DNA of 64,000 nucleotides from Montifringilla adamsi (GCA_017590115.1 JAGGNK010008670.1:2542001-2606000); one strand, 5' to 3'; shown: positions 31,413 to 45,140, counted from the first letter of the stretch. Made by a program: numbers and translations. The notes: generated from the sequence alone by a model not told the origin.

Positions 31413-34400
31413 CAAAGAAGGGCTGTCCCTGTGCCCACTGTGCCACAGAAGGTGTCACTGCTGCTTGGCTGTGGCTCTGAGAAGGAAAAAAAAAAAGATT
31501 TCTCTGTGACCCCCCCACTACCTTTAATATTCCTTCAAGTGCTTGGGACAATCCTGAGGATGCCCCTGACAGGAAATGAAAATAAAAATGGAATTTCTCT
31601 CCCTTCAGAGCCTTTCCACAGAGCTGGAGCTGCTCAGTGCTGGCTGGGGCTGTAATTCTTGGGCATTTCCAGCAGGAATGGTAGGAACTCTCATTTTCTA
31701 TGGCAGATTTCTCCTGGAGACAGCATTCCCAAGCCATGATTAGATCAGATGACACCATGGGAAGTTTCAGAGGGACAAAACGCCGGAGTAGGGACACTGC
31801 AGAGCTGGAATGTTCTGTCCTCAGTGAAAGGCCTTCATGCCCAGGGACCCTGTGAAAGGCACCAGCTCAATAATTTGGATTTGACAATCCCCAACAGCAG
31901 CCACTGCCTGATGAAGGTGAATAATTTGGGTTTTAATACCTAGCAGCACTCACGGCCTGGATGCTTGATCACAGTGTGATCATTTCCTGCCAGCCCCTTG
32001 CTCTGCAGCAGGATCTGTGGGATTGCATTCCTCAGGCTGAAACAGAGATATTTGTATTTACTGAAACCATGCACCTTTGTATTTATCTCTGCATTTATCC
32101 ATTTTGCTCTCTTTCCGAGGCAGGATTTCCACTGACTAACACCATGGGAAATTCAGGATGAGCCACAGCCAGGGCCAGTTAAAAGCAGAGCTGGGAATTC
32201 ATCTGCTTCAGTTCCAGTGCTCTTTTATGGAAATCAGGGCTCTAACCAGGAGCCCTTTGTTGTCTCTTTGTGAGGGGTGGTGTGGCAGGATAAACTGAGT
32301 CATTAATTGCAAACCCACCAGCGGGAGCTCGGGATATGGATATGATGTGTGGGAATGCTTGGGAAGTTGAAGGAATGGGATGTGCAGAGGCTGCCACAGT
32401 GAAAAAAAAAAACTGAATGTGAAAGGTGAGAACAGAGGAATTGAAAAGTAAAAGATTAAAGGAAAGACAACTATCATCTGCAAAAAAGGGGGAAATCACA
32501 ATAAGAATGAAATGCTGGATATTCCATATTATTCCAAACGCTAGCTACAGAAAGCTGCCATAAATTAAATTTCATTGTGTTCTGTAAAACGTGGGGATTT
32601 TATGGATTCCTATCCCTGACTCCTGGTATTTAACATGAGCCCCAACAGGTGGAGTGGTAGGAAAAGGACAACTGGGAAGGGATGATCCAGAGGGGCTTCA
32701 GGTGCTGTTAAAGGGGTCTTTCCCCTTGGGAGCTCAGATCCTCAAATTCTCCTTTTTAATTTGGATTTACTTAACATTTTCCAATGGCTTGTGAAGAAGT
32801 AATACAAATAGAAGGAATTTATGAAAATTTGTGGCAGATGTACAGAAAATATTGGCTTTTCCAGCAGAGCAGAGGGGGAGAAATCACTGTTGGATCTTGT
32901 GCAGCTCTGGCAGCAACTTTGATGATGTAACCTCAAAAAAGCACTGAATTGGGCTGTCAAATAACCTGAGCAGCCATGTATATATATAAATATATCTGAA
33001 GTGTTACATAAAGGAGGAATTTTAATGTATTACAAAAACTGGTAACATGATGGCAAGAAATCTGTTAATTAGCATGTCTGCCATACATCTTTTTGAACAG
33101 TCACCTTAAGAAGAACTGAAGACAGTGTTAGCAACAATGTGATACAAAATAATTAGCTTGTTTTCAGGGCTTAAATAGTCATTACTTTCCTGTGAAGTCC
33201 CTAATTAAGCTAATCCTAGTTTATAATACATTAGCAACTATTTATGTAGAAGCTACTTCTTAGGGGCTAAAAATAAGATTCAAGTTTTGAAATGCTCAAA
33301 ATGATCTGCAAAATTGTAGAGCTCGGGACAGGAACAATACAGACTGAGAAAATTATGTAAGAGCTTGATTTATTCCTCACTGCCCACATGAAATTCGCTC
33401 ACCTGAAGGCTGCAGATACAACTGTTTAAAGGCTTTCATGAAACAATTTTCTCCTTTCTGCTCTCAAAGCCCATGACAGGCTGTTACCACGATTTTCTCA
33501 GGAGGTCCTGTTGCAGCACTGCCCAATTATTTCCTAAAAAGTGTAAAGATTTTTTTCCCTGACTCACAGTGTAAGAGATGAAGGAGTGATTTTCAGTTTG
33601 ATGTTCCACTTCAATCAAAGGAAAAGAACTGATAACATGAAGTTGACACAAAACAAAGCACAAAAGCCTGCACTGTTGGACGAAATGGGCTTCGACCTTC
33701 ATCCACACACAAAAAAAAGGAACTCTAAAAAGGTGGAAAAAAGATACAAAAGGAGGAAGATCCATGTCTTGCAGTTGCTGTTTTTTCCCAAGTGAACAGA
33801 ATTATGGCTTTCCTTGACTTTTTGCTTTGCTTGATCATCTACCTGTGGTCAGTTGGAGGCAATGTTTAGGTACAAAGCCCTCAAGTCATGCAGGAATGAA
33901 ATTATCTGATGAGATTATCTGAGGTGGGAAAATCCAGACTGATGTGGAAGACAAAGGACTCCCCTCCCAGCCAAAAGGAATAATTTACTGGAAAAAATTA
34001 AACAGTCAATGAATCCTGTGGAAGATCAAAATGAAGCAGGAAAGCTGGATCTCCCCGTGGCTTGGATTTACAAGGAAGGAATTTCAGTTTCCATTTGAAG
34101 ACAGAGCTGAGCTGCTCACTTGAATAATTTGTAGAAGCTTTTTTATGAATTTAGGCTCAAAAGCTGAGTGAGGAAACCACAGTGAGAGAGAAAAGTGCCT
34201 GAGATCCACCTGAAGTGCCCTGAGCCAGGAACCACGGGGTTCCCTCCACCTGGCATCCCACTGAAATGTGTGCTGGCTGCGTCACACCGTGGAACATCCT
34301 CTCTGTTCCCCCTGTTCTCCCCTGTACAGGATCATTCATCCACTTTTCTTACACGGGCTGTTTGATATGCTGCAAGAGGCAAAAGATACACAGTGTGTGT

Positions 34401-36049
34401 GAGGGAGGGAGATTTCCAGCAGGAGATATTTAAAGAGCTGCCCAGGAGCAGGGTAAGGCAGAGTGCAGGGATGTGTCTCCCTCAGGTGTGACAAGAAACT
34501 CCTTTTCAGACCCACTTTTAATTTCTTTTTCTGCATGAGAGGCGCAAAAAACCACTCCATAAACAATTTGCTGAGACAAATATCAGCAAGTCCCTGATTT
34601 TAACACATACAAAACAGAGAACAGATTCGCCACAATGTGAAAACCCTGCAAAAATGTGATCTTGTGTTCAGAGCAGAGGCAACGTGCACAAATTACCTCA
34701 TTTTTGTGTTGTTTGCCTCTGAATTGAGAGTCCAAACTCCTGATTCTGTGCCCAAGTGAGATTTTGGTAGCACTGCCCAAGCCAGTGTGTCCAAGCCTCC
34801 ATTGCCACCCTGCTGAAAGCTAGGGCAGGCCTTTTAAATTCAGAAATCCTTACTGCACACATGTACAGGCTCAGGCTGATTTTTTCATGAGCGCCTTTAA
34901 GTTGGAAAAGATTAAGTGGAATTAAACATGGATGGCTTTTTAACAGAGCCCTCTCCCAGAAGAGATCCCTTTTTTCAGCACTCACTCCAAAGGCTCCTTT
35001 AGCAGTGTTAGATTTGACTGCAAATGACAAGCTGTACACAGGAACCAGACATTTATGTCCCTATCATCACTTATTAACTGTTGTTATTGTCGCTGACAAC
35101 GTCGTGATAATAATAGGGATCCTCTCAACAGCTGGCTTGAAGATGTAGGAGTTTATGACACTCACAAGTGTCTCAGCAGAAGTGACAGGTGAAGGCATGC
35201 TCAGAAGCAATTTATCCTGGGAAGAGAATATAAAAGCCATCCGAGCTGCCTGGGACCTTGGGGGGGTCTTTGCTAACCCTCAGGATTTGTTGTAGAGGTT
35301 GAAAAGCAGCAGAATTTTCTTTTTATAAAGTATCACCTGTAAATCACTCCCCAGTGCCAGTGTGCTGCAGCTCATCCAGGGAAATCACTGACAGGGAATA
35401 ATGGAGTCGCAGTGAACACGGGGAGGGCAGCTGTGGATGAGTGGGAGAAAGCAGGAAAAGCAGCTGTTGGCTGATTCAGCCTGGAGGGGATGTGCTGAGA
35501 GGTTGATTTCCTTCAGCTCCTGTGAGGTGTCAGGTTCTTCTGAGAGGGCTTTGGCTGCTGAAAGGCTCGGGCCTGGAGAGTGGATAATGCCTTCAGCTTC
35601 CTAGGTTTTTGTGTTGGGGGGATCTGAGCCTTTCAGGGACCGCCTCACCTGCAGTGCCAAGAGCTGGATCCTGTGTCCTCATCCACGAGCACTTCTCCAA
35701 ACTCTGGCCCACCACAGAGCCACCAGCCAAAGCCTGAGGATCCATCACCACCTGCAGCTCACATTTCGATGGGATTCTCAAAGGGATTGCTGTGATGACC
35801 TGAAAATTATGGACGTAGGCTGAAATCATCCTGAATCCAGTAAATCTACAGCCACAGGACTTCAAACAAAGGATTTAAAAATACAGAGTCTTGACAGAAG
35901 TCCAGCCCCACGTGAGTTTCTCACAGATGGGTGGGAAGACAGCACAGCTTGAGCAGCCCAAAGTCGTGCCCGTGCCCTGTGGGTGGGGAGGGATTCCAGC
36001 AAGGCTTGGAATGCCAAGATGTGGCCAAAGGAATATTGTGTTGGATGGT
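31413..36049. other. Intergenic sequence, no gene seen
   Basis: No gene recognised. The portion 32980-33300 is a repeat-free AT-rich candidate regulatory block. Elsewhere there are only short chance open frames. Confidence 0.5.
32980..33300. promoter_or_regulatory. Candidate conserved non-coding block
   Basis: Homeodomain-type cores are dense: gttaattagcatg (about 33065), aataattagcttg (about 33149) and cctaattaagctaatcc (about 33200). No transposon signature is present. Inference from composition only. Confidence 0.35.
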
Positions 36050-36190
36050 TTGCAGCTCAGCCTCCAGGAGGTGTTTGGACAGCTCTCTCAGGTACATGTT
36101 GGGATTGATGGGGTGGTGCTGTGCAGAGCCAGGAGCTGGATTTGGTGATCCTTGTGTGCCCCTTCCAATCCAGAGAATTCTGAGCCTGTG
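36050..36190 (+). mobile_element. CR1 LINE 3' fragment, second subtype
   Basis: Contains gagccaggagctggatttgg, tgatccttgtgtgccccttc and caatccagagaattct, a plus-strand CR1 3' terminus. It lies immediately before another CR1 copy. Confidence 0.75.
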
Positions 36191-36207
36191 AACTGTTGAG
36201 AGCTCCC

Positions 36208-36436
36208 TTGTCAAGGGAAATATAGGTTGGATATTAGAAAAAAGTTTTTCACAGAAAGAGTGATAAAGTTCTGGAATGGCTGCCCGGGGAGGTGGTGGGG
36301 TCACCATCCCTGGGTGTGTTTAACAAAGCCTGGATGTGGCACTGGGGGCCAGGGTTGAGTTGAGGTGTTGGGACTGGGCTGGACTCGATGGTCTTGAAGG
36401 TGTCTTCCAACCCAGAGATTCTGGGAATTCTGTGGA
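36208..36436 (+). mobile_element. CR1 LINE 3' fragment
   Basis: Same subtype as the copy ending at 26982: ggttggatattagaaaaaag, gataaagttctggaatggct, ggactcgatggtcttgaagg and a final attctgggaattctgt terminus. It has no coding capacity. Confidence 0.9.
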
Positions 36437-36719
36437 GGCCATCAAGTCCAGCCTGGGGTGCTCAATGCCCTGATTATCCATCACTGGCCTTCCAGGCTGG
36501 CACTGCCCCTGCTCCACCAGCTGCAGGAAATCTTCCCTGCTGTCCAAGGAAATAAATCTTTGCACCCTCTCCAGCCGTAAACTAATGATTCTGAATGATC
36601 AAAATAAAATGGCTTAGGCAATGTGTTATCTGAAGGTGGAAGAGGCAGGTTTCAGCTGTGACAAACCAAAGGCAGGGGGAGCATTATTAGCCAGGCTGTG
36701 TCTCCCAGGATTAGAGGTA

Positions 36720-37190
36720 GGAGATCTAATATATAGAAGGACCCAAGGGTGAGATTATCTTGGGATAATACGCCCTGTAGGTTTTGAAACTGCAGCCAAA
36801 GCAATCAAACCTGTTACCATAGCATTCGTTTTAATGCACAGATAAATTTGTAGCTCTTGTTTATATAGCTCATCCTCTGGAGGCACTAATATGATTCCCT
36901 TTAAAACTCAAGTTAATGAGAAAATAATGGAGCATTGTTGATATAAGAAACATTTTTTCCCACTGTCGCTGTCATCATCTTTTATACAGTCAGACTGATC
37001 TTTGAAAGTATAAGTTGGATTTATTTTATGTACCACAAAACCTTTAAAAATCTTTCTTTAAACTGAGCTTTCTGATTCCAGCCTAAAGCCAGAAATACTC
37101 ACTGTCTAAACATATTTATAAATCAGTATATCACCTGTAAATCTTACCTTATCCCTAATAGGAAATTTAAAATTGTAACTCTCGAAGCTT
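36720..37190. promoter_or_regulatory. Candidate conserved non-coding block
   Basis: Repeat-free and AT-rich, with several TAAT/ATTA words such as gcactaatatgattccc (about 36883) and caagttaatgag (about 36909), and long stretches without CpG. It contrasts with the CR1 insertions just before it. Regulatory role inferred only. Confidence 0.3.
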
Positions 37191-40100
37191 CACCTTGGCA
37201 ACACACATTCTTATTTTATTGGCTTTCCTGGACAGAAAGCACTGATGAGATGGAGAATGTGGCCAGGGAAAAGGGATTGCATCTCCCTGGCTGGGTGCAG
37301 TGAGCTGTGTAACGAAGCCATGTGTGTTTACTTTCCTTTGGATACAACACTGCAGCAAATCTCCAGCCTTTTTCAAGGTTTTTCCAAGTTTCTTTTCTTT
37401 TCTTTTTTTGCCCCATAAGTTGTCTTTCAATCCTCTTGGACCAGCTGAGGAGCTCCATTCTCATGGAACGTCCTCCAGTGCAGGGACGAGGCGTTGCCAA
37501 GCCTTGGTACCAAGCTGGTTCAAAGCTCAATAATTCACTTTGTCTGGGAAGGATTGGTGGTCTATACATAATTTACATTATCTAGCATTTATTATTCATA
37601 CCTATAAACAGACACCTGTGTGGATTGGGCCTTCAGACATCTCAAACTTGCTAAGATTTAATAACAACAGAAGTAATGTAATTTGCTGGGACTGACGCTT
37701 TATCCTTGGCCTCACTTGAAGATTGTGGGAGTTCTGATTTGAGCAGGAAAACTCCAAGGCTGCTGGTGGCTGTGTCTCTGATGAGAGGCAAAACTCATAT
37801 TGTTTGTTACTCCATAGTCTGCTGCCTCTGTTTTTTCTTAATCTCACCTGAATTTGGGACTGTTCCTGCTTTCCTTTAACTCAGAAGTGTGGCCTTGCCA
37901 AACCACACCTGCTCTTCACTGCACCTCTGTGCTGCTCCTGTCCTGGGGACACTTTGCTCTGTCTGGGGAGGCAGAAGGATGAGGGAGAAGAGAGAAGAAT
38001 GTAATAATAAGAAAAATTTTGTGAGGTCATGACAAAGTTAAATTTCATCTCCCTGGGCTTCTACAGGGGCTGGTGCCTGGTTCATGAAGAGCTGCATTTT
38101 GCTTCTCCCCCTGGACATGCAGGTTGAGGTGGTAAGATATCCCAGGATTTTTGAAGCCTCGTTTCCACACGGCCCAATGTCAAGGCTTGCAATCCTGCTG
38201 TTAAAATGGAAATGTAATTATTGACTCGGAAAAATGCTGTGCTGGGAAGTCACTAATGAAGTCAGCCCCAAACGAGGGAATTGGAGAGGGTTGCATCGTT
38301 AGAGCCACTAAGAAATTTCATCTCAGTTGTCAGCAGTGGCAGGGGAAGGAGTGCAAGGCTTTGGCTCAGGGTTTGTGGCTGAGCAAAAAGCAACAGGGCT
38401 GAATTCGGATTTCGGGAATCCAGAGCACAGGCTGATCCTATTAAAAGCCAGGACTGGGGATTTAATAAAGGCCAGGCTTAATTCTGCTGTTCCTTAGGCT
38501 CTGGACAACTCAGCAGAGTGGAAGATTCCTCCTCCAGCTCGCCCACCTCTGTGTCACAAAGCTCTCCTTCTCATCCCTCTTTTCCTTTGTGCTGTGGAGC
38601 TGACACAGTTGGAGTCAGACTCAGCCCGTCCCGCTGGGATCTGAGCAGGAAAACCAGTCCAGTTTTCCTCCTGACAGATTTACTTTAAATAACTTTATAT
38701 TTCTAATTGCTTTGGGACATGAAACATGTATGGAAAGATCTCGAGGGATTGGATTAAGTAGTTTTAATTATGACTCTGGCCTCTACGGAGAAGCATTTCT
38801 TGAGGAACATTAACAAATATACTCTTGTTTTTTTAACCCCACTTGGTGTGTGGGAATTTTCTATATCTGAAAAAGAGAAATTAATTTAAATTTAATGATG
38901 GTGTCTCATTAACTCTGCACACCTGCTGTGATCTACCATGTACAAATGGAGGTATCACAGTGCAGGAATGAGGGATCTGATCCATACTCCTTGCAAATAA
39001 CCCAGGCAGCTGGAAAGGCCAGGGATTCAGTGAGGTTGGTTTAGGATGCCCCCACACCTCTGGGCAGATGTAAAATTGTTTTCCATTCTGTGTTTCCAAC
39101 AGCAGAGACCCCAAACAGCCCCGTTTCTGTTCCTTCCCTGGGGACTATTTCAGTTTAGCTGATTGTGCTGCTGGGAAAATATTCTTAATACTCAATCCCA
39201 TTTGCCCTCTAATCCCGTTTATCCTACTTGTAGCCCCCAAAAGGATCCTTCCCCTCCTTGGGGTGTTTGCCACAGGAAATTTTAGACCATTCTTGATGTC
39301 TTATAATTATAGCTCAGCTGATCTCCATGTGTTCCATATATGCCAGGAAACAGGGAAAGCATCCTGAATGAATCCATTCAACTCTGAATCATTTTCCTGA
39401 GCTCTCAGCAGCTCCATTTCACTGCATTTGGGGTTTGATTTGTGAAATAGAAATCCCCAACTGCTGCTGCAGGACGGATATTCCACTGAACAGAGAGAAA
39501 GGATTATGTAACAATGATAGCAACAATAATAACAACAACAACAATAATGATAAATGAAAATAATAACAACAATATCATAATCATCACCTCAATTTTTTGT
39601 CTTGCCAGGGAAATATTCGGGTTTATTTTGAGGTTTACTTGAATTAATTTTAGCTGGAGTTGGGGCTGTCAGAGCCTGAGCCCAAGTCCAGTGAAGACTT
39701 CCAGCTTATTTTAATGCATATGAGCAGATTGGGATTTGAAACCTCAGGTCTTCAGTTTTCAAGATCCTGACTGACACAGATCAATGGGTTTTATTCCAGA
39801 AACTCAGCTGGGACAGTTAATGCCCATTAAGTTGGAGACAGTGGGGTCCAGGCAAGTGCCAAAGTGCTCTTCTGAACTGGATAGTATTAAAAAAAAAAAA
39901 AAAAAGAATTTGTGGCTTGGTATAAATGTCTGGAAGCACAGTATTTTAACTATTGATGAGACATGCCAATGAGATAAAGAGCAGAGATAAATGAATGCAT
40001 AATTTACACATTTGTTGAATGACTACTCCAATATTTTTCACTCTTTCCTACCAAGTGGGCCTTTATGTCCTGTGTAATTTGCTTAAGACCCCCTTCCCTT

Positions 40101-41454
40101 TCCAGTAAAATCAATTCCCCTCCAGTCTGTGACCATAATTCCCCATTCTGTGGTGCAGCTGGGAGTGTTTGGGAAGGTTGCTGGTGGGACTTTGGGGGAT
40201 TGTGGCATAAGTGGAATGGGGGAGTAGGAGTTGAACTTTTTATTTTATTTTGGGAGATAATAAGATTTTAAATGCCTAGTGTCTTCTAATTGCCTTTCAC
40301 AACCCTTTGGAGCTGCAATCAACTGGTTGAGAAAAGCAGCACTAAAAAAATCAAATTGTGGCTTCTCAGAATTAAATTCCTCAAGGCTTTCCTCAAGGAT
40401 AGGACATTTTTGCATTTTTTACTTTGGAAAAATATGGCTGGAGGGACAAAACAATCACATCAGTGATTTGGTCACTCAGGGTAAATCATGGTTGTTCTGC
40501 TCATTTTGATCCAGAAAGGTCCTTCCTTACAGTTTTGGAAATGCTGTCCATTCACAGCTTAATTATCTCAGATCACCTTCAGAGCTTTGCAGAATATATG
40601 ATTTTCTCAAGAATCCAGTGGTATTAGAATTTATCTCCCAGTAGGGAATTGTCATTTTAAGTGCAGAGATACAAATAACAATCCTTTTTTTTCCTTTTAA
40701 AGATAGCTTATCTAATACTATAATGCCAATATTAAATAAATCTGGGAATGGAACAAGGGGCTACATAAATAATTCACTTTAGCTATTAATGAAATACCTG
40801 TGCTAATACTCATGGATTTATTGCACACCAACTGTACACACATCAAATCCACCCAGAATTTTTCTGCTGAAGACAAACAAAGCAAAAGGGCTTTAAAGGC
40901 AGAATTGAAATAATGTGGAAGTACACAGCTGACTTTTATAAATACATGAGCAAATACATGTTGATTGCTACTCCATGCTGATAAATGCAGCCTATTGAAA
41001 ACTGGGAGAAGGGAAAATGTCTGCTAAGTATTACAGTGTGGCTGAATACTAACCAGGAAAGAGATTTCAACTTCATTGTTGGGAATTCCCCAAAGCTTTT
41101 GCTTTTGCTGGTGCTTCAATAGGCAGCTGTGGCACGTGTAGGACAAACAGAACTCTGTGCAAAAACCTAAACCCTCCAAAAGGAGCTGGAATTGCAGAGT
41201 GACAGATCCCTGGGATAAAGATGCTCCTGGGGTAAATAAATTGGTAGGATTGGTGTGGTGCTGCTGATGGAATTGCTCTCGTTAGAACAAGCTGATTTAA
41301 ATGAGTAAAAACATCTGGAAAGCTTTTCTAGGGGTTTTTCTTTTTCATTTTAGTGTTTTTGTTTAGTTAGAAGTAAAAACCTCTTTTTAAGTGTTCTTAT
41401 GTGTGAAAAGGAGGGGGGCAATAAAATCTTCCCCTCGAGGAGGAAATCCAGCAC
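37191..41454. other. Intergenic sequence, no gene seen
   Basis: No gene recognised. There is a decayed AAT/AAC repeat at about 39510-39580 and an A-run at 39889-39905. The part at 40680-41060 is AT-rich and repeat-free. Confidence 0.5.
39510..39580. repeat. Degenerate AAC/AAT microsatellite
   Basis: Mixed aac and aat trinucleotide units over about 70 bases. Confidence 0.75.
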
Positions 41455-41680
41455 TTCAAAAGGGACACCTTCCTCTGTCCCAGGGAATCCAAGTGGCCTT
41501 GGGCACTGCCAGGGATCCAGGGGCAGCCACAGCTGCTCTGGGAATTCCATCCCAGGGCCTCCCCACCCTCACAGGGAGGAATTCCTTCCCAATATCCCTT
41601 AACCCTGCTCTCTGCCAATAGGAAACCATTTCCCCTTGTCCTGTCCCTCCAGGCCCTTGCCCAAAATCTCTCTTGGAACC
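41455..41680 (-). mobile_element. CR1 LINE fragment
   Basis: Reverse-complement CR1: gggacaccttcctctgtccc, then gggatccaggggcagccaca, then gaggaattccttcccaatat and ccccttgtcctgtccctcca. About 225 bp; it lacks the extreme 3' terminus. Confidence 0.85.
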
Positions 41681-42569
41681 CTTTTAGGTACAGTTTTATA
41701 AATATATTATATATATTGAGTTTCTTTTTTGGGAATGCACATTGCAACATCACAAACATGTTATAATGTCATTTAGATGCATGTTTTTTGGTTTTTAAAA
41801 AATTTTATATGAAGATTAGCAAATACAAACTGAACGAGTGTTTGAATTAAGTGAGGAAGTGTTCCTCTAGTGAAAACCAGACTCCCTCTTTTCAAGTTTC
41901 TGGGCTGCTAGATCCAAAAATGAGAATAATACCTACAAACACACAAAAAATGAAGGAGCAGCAGTGTGGAAAGTAGTATATTCTAATGGGAAAATTATAA
42001 GACATGCAGCTGTGCTTGTTCTCCCTACCAACCCCAACCTTCCAACTCCTCCAAACTGAATTGTAAGATAATGATCTCCTTTTCTGTTTTCTCCCAAGAT
42101 GCACAGTTCATCCCTGATATAAAAATACATAAAGGATACATATAGTTGGAAAGAACTATTATTAAAATAGAGAAGGCCTCAAACCAAAGCGTTTCCATCA
42201 TTTCCAGCTCATATTTGAACCCAGATCTAATTTCTCTGCCTGGGTTGGTCTCTGTCTAATCCTTTTGTTTATAACCTGATTTTCAGGGGGAAAATCAGTC
42301 TATGGCTTTAACAGGAGCATTTGGCTGGTGCAGCGAGCACACATACTGAAATAATCTGAAACAGCCTGTCTGCTTTAGCTTTTTTAAGCTCCTGATTATT
42401 TTTTTTTTGCCTGGTGATTTCAAATGGCAGCGTAGTAAGAACAGCAGACAGGCCTGGGAGAGGCCCATCACTGTTATCTTCAGCTGTTACACAGAACAGA
42501 GCTCCCAAGCTTGTACCCAACAGAAGAAATGTTAATGACTTTAATTGAAGTTACCCAGTGCCATGGCTT
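41681..42569. other. Intergenic sequence, no gene seen
   Basis: Unique, AT-rich; a TA-rich word at 41700-41720. Confidence 0.5.
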
Positions 42570-43050
42570 TCCTGAGGTCACTGGTGTCAGGGCAGGGCAG
42601 GTGCCTCACCCCTCTGGGTGTCCCAGCCCCAGTGATTGTGGCACTTGGGCACGGTGTCAGCATGGGGGACTTGGTCATTCCCTCCAAGCAGTGGTGCCTG
42701 GAGAGGCTGCCTGGAACAGAGGCTGGACAGGGTTAAAGGAATAAAGCAGGGATTTATTAAAAGGATACACCTTGGGCAGTACAAGAGCCTGGCTGAGGCT
42801 ACACCCAGGATGGACCCAAGGTGGACCCTGGGTCACGAGTTCTCACCCTTTTATAAGTTTTGGTCCATTTCCACGTTGGGTTCACTGTCCAATTCCAGCC
42901 CCAGGCTCTGCAGTCCCACCCTCCCAGGTTGCTCCCCTCCATTCCCTGCTGTTTGCACTGTTGGGCTGAAGCTGCAGCGGTGTCCTTGGTTCTGGGGCTG
43001 GAAGAGGATTGCTCTGTGTGCCTGAGCTGTAAAGCTAACACTTTATATGG
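42570..43050 (-). mobile_element. Solo LTR of an endogenous retrovirus
   Basis: On the minus strand the order is: GC-rich U3-like part, TATA-like box cttataaaaggg (42846-42857), about 90 bases, poly(A) signal AATAAA (42753-42758), then ccctgctttattcctttaac and a short U5-like tail. This spacing is the classic LTR U3-R-U5 arrangement. No internal viral coding sequence follows within recognisable distance. Termini and target duplication were not fixed. Confidence 0.6.
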
Positions 43051-44867
43051 AGTTCAGAGTCACACACTAAGGCGGTGCAGAATCTGGAAAACATGAAAGC
43101 CAAAACTGAAGGCTTCAGCAGGAGCTGTACATTTGGGGAGCAGCAGCTGTGTGGATGGGCCTGCACTCCCTGGACTGCAGGGTTGTGTTTTTGTCTGTTT
43201 GGTTTACCAGGCACCAGTTGTGACCCGATTGCAGATGGCAGCTGGTGCCATCCAGTGTCTCTGTCCTCTGGTGCCCTGAAGACATGCAAATGAGGAAGAA
43301 ATGCAAGGGACAGCTCCTTTGTATAAAAACCACTATGTTATGCATAATATATAACCACCTTTTCTTCCAGACTGTTGTTGGTTTTTTTTTCCTAACCTGC
43401 TCTCTTTCTCTCCTGCATCTCCCGCCACCAGGTCAAAAATAAAACTAAGGGGACAAGAAAAAGAAATAGACTGACAACAAAGAATTATTCTGTGACTTTC
43501 GAGAGAAACCAGGATATTTATGGATTTACTCTATTCCCTGTGATAACAAGTTTCTGAGATGGTAATACACCATCAAATATTTTTCAAGGTTAACAGTTTA
43601 GGGACACAATTATGTTGCAAGTTGTCGGCAAGATTAATTAAGGGTATTTCAGAGATATGGGAGAAAAATTGTTCCAGCAGCTATTAGAGTGTGAGTAATC
43701 CCAACTCGAAGAGTAGTTCCCCTTCAGTTCAGCCCTCCTCAGAGAAAATATTCCCATGTTTAAGGCATACTAAGAAGAGGATAAAATGTACATGTTTGGG
43801 CTGACAAGAGCAGTGATGGGGAAGCAATTCTAGACACAACCCACACAGTCTCACAGCCAGAGCTGGGATGGCCCCACAAAGGTTATTTTTAAATAGTTTT
43901 AAATAAATATTTCCCTGAGCCAGAAAACACCAAAAATCTCCCACAGGCAAAGAAGGTAGAGGTGAGAGCCAGGCTCAGCAGAGCTCCCCTCAGCATCAAC
44001 AACCACTGGGAGGGCAGTGGGGACCTTATTATCCATCACTGATAGATAAAATTATTGGGCCAGTTAATAAAACATCAGGGACTGTTTGTGAAAATAATTG
44101 CAAGGTCCAGAGAACTGTGAATATGAGAGATCTTAAATAAAAGAGAAAAAAAAACCATCAGCAATCCAGCACTTAATCAAACCACTGCAACCAATACACA
44201 TATCTACCCATCTATTTATAATCTGATGTTATTTTTAATCCCTTTTTTAAAATCCCAGTCACTAATGAGGGATAATGCTGGATTGAGGAGGGCCAAAGAG
44301 ATTTATTGATACCAACTCAGAGCCGTGGCTGTAAATCAGGACAGTGAAGAAGTATGCCACTGCTGGCTTATGTTCTCTTCCTGCAAAAGGACAGGGATGA
44401 ATGAACAAGTGTCTGAATGAATGACTGAATAGATGAATGAATGAAAGAATGAATGCATCATCAAATAAATACATTAAAACACATTGCCAGCTCGCAGGGC
44501 TCGCATAGCACGGGAGCTCTTCGGGGCCTTTGTACAGAGAGAGGCAACGGCAGCCTTGATTTATTATAAATTAAAATCTGCTTTGCCCAGTCCCTCCGAG
44601 TGTTTAATTTTTACTGAAGGTCAAAAGGTGCTTTGCATTTGGAGAAAATGCATCCTAGTGTGTCTCCTGTTTCCAGTGAGGAGCACTGAGCTCCTGCTGC
44701 CTGCCGGGGCTGCCTGTGCTCAGGGAGGGACCCCGGGGTCCCCAAGGCAGTGTGTCCCCAGCACAGTCCCTGTGAGAGGACACATCTGCTACAATAACCA
44801 GCCTTTTTCTCCCTCCTTGCAGGGCTCAAGGCCCTCTCCTCCTTGCTGACCAGAAGCCCAGCCCGTG
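43051..44867. other. Intergenic sequence, no gene seen
   Basis: No exon recognised. A degenerate GAAT repeat lies at 44397-44455. Confidence 0.5.
44397..44455. repeat. Degenerate (GAAT)n microsatellite
   Basis: Units tgaatgaa, tgaatgac and agaatgaa recur across about 60 bases. Confidence 0.8.
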
Positions 44868-45140
44868 TTTCATGGAATCATGGAATTACGGAATCAGGGA
44901 ATTTTTTTACATTAGCAGAGACCCATCAAGAAGTCCAAGCAGTCCACCCAGCACTGCTAAGGCCACCACTGAACCCTGTCCTGAAATGCCACTTCTACAC
45001 ATCTTTCAAATCCTTCCAGGGGTGGTTATTCCATCAGTGCTCAGGCGGGACAACCCTTTTTCTGAAGAAATTTTTCCCAATATCCCACCCCTCTTCTCTG
45101 GTGCAATTTGGGGCCATTTCCATTTGTCTTATCAAAGGGC
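44868..45140 (-). mobile_element. CR1 LINE 3' fragment
   Basis: Starts with catggaatcatggaattacg, the octamer-like 3' terminus of CR1 in reverse. It continues through accactgaaccctgtcctga, tccttccaggggtggttatt and gaagaaatttttcccaatat. About 270 bp. Confidence 0.85.
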
